A DNA stretch of 5,787 nt from Helicobacteraceae bacterium (GTDB lineage Bacteria > Campylobacterota > Campylobacteria > Campylobacterales > SZUA-545), in the NCBI GenBank assembly GCA_031276985.1, contig JAISMA010000055.1, positions 1-5,787 on the forward strand, given 5' to 3'. Under the pieces are notes generated by a model. That model had not been told where the DNA came from, ran no database searches, and saw only the letters and a list, made by a program, of their open reading frames with translations. Shown one piece after another: positions 5,665 to 5,787 of the stretch (position 1 is its first letter; each line of letters opens with the position of its first letter). A program made the translations under genes and the position numbers.

Positions 5665-5698
5665 GATCCGCCTTCGCGGGTATAACGCAAGGCGCGAT
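5665..5698 (+). repeat. Palindromic repeat type 2, copy E
   Basis: GATCCGCCTTCGCGGGTATA followed by ACGCAAGGCGCGAT matches copy B over 31 identical bases (5668-5698 against 5355-5385). The leading GATTCC edge is eroded to GATC, so the stem loses its outermost pair. Confidence 0.85.
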
Positions 5699-5787
5699 TG
5701 CGATTGGCGCGAGTTTGGCGCGGCGCAACAAGCGATTGCAAACTTGTTTAATCAATTAATGCTCGTCTGCAAAATCCACCAATGTAG

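Larger units (their letters stand above)
5171..5787. other. Gene-free region downstream of ruvB carrying dispersed palindromic repeats
   Basis: No credible gene lies in these 617 bases. Open frames here translate repeat sequence (for example VIPAKAGIQ and VIPRVVAES, the usual products of reading through such intergenic palindromes) and lack convincing starts and ribosome binding sites. Five repeat units occupy 5262-5289, 5349-5385, 5435-5463, 5553-5580 and 5665-5698. Between them lie AT-richer filler and a weak hairpin CGTCT/AGACG near 5622-5639. From 5699 to the right edge I see only a six-base inverted repeat (AACAAG 5727-5732 with CTTGTT 5743-5748) and nothing interpretable. Confidence 0.7.

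Noticed and set aside
5262..5698. CRISPR array
   Set aside because: Only five units of two kinds occur, in mixed orientation with irregular spacing (roughly 50-90 bases) and without uniform spacers or cas genes.

Overview
The window most likely comes from a Campylobacterota (Epsilonproteobacteria) chromosome. The main evidence is a full-length RuvB whose sequence, as remembered, tracks the Campylobacter/Helicobacter type almost throughout. Beside it is a small protein resembling DUF2603/UPF0763, a family I recall as restricted to that phylum. An extended -10 promoter (TGCTAAAAT) with no obvious -35 box also fits. Base composition is near balanced, richer in GC than Campylobacter jejuni, and the palindrome CGATCG is strongly over-represented. 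The genus cannot be named from this sequence.

Layout. Bases 1-230 hold the C-terminal end of an unrecognised + strand gene. Bases 231-480 are a gap with a possible gene remnant, an AT-rich stretch and a strong ribosome binding site. Bases 481-2721 encode a 746-residue lipoprotein made almost entirely of 13 RCC1-type beta-propeller repeats. Two minus-strand genes follow, running toward it: a DUF2603-like gene (4089-3598), then a fucosyltransferase-like glycosyltransferase (3559-2735) that seems to lack its C-terminal third. The glycosyltransferase ends 13 bases from the stop of the RCC1 gene. ruvB (4148-5170) runs divergently from the DUF2603-like gene across a 58-base promoter region. Bases 5171-5787 contain no credible gene and are filled with short palindromic repeats in a repeated paired arrangement.

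How the parts relate. The ruvB/DUF2603 pair looks like ordinary core chromosome. The RCC1 lipoprotein and shortened glycosyltransferase look like accessory, surface-related genes. The RCC1 gene shows recent internal change at the DNA level: near-identical blades, a duplicated block, two blades shortened in ways that fit slippage between short repeats, and one enlarged by a small tandem duplication. I see no evidence of a phage, CRISPR array, transposase or defence system. The best candidates for something under-described are the repeat-remodelled propeller lipoprotein and the paired palindromic repeats downstream of ruvB.
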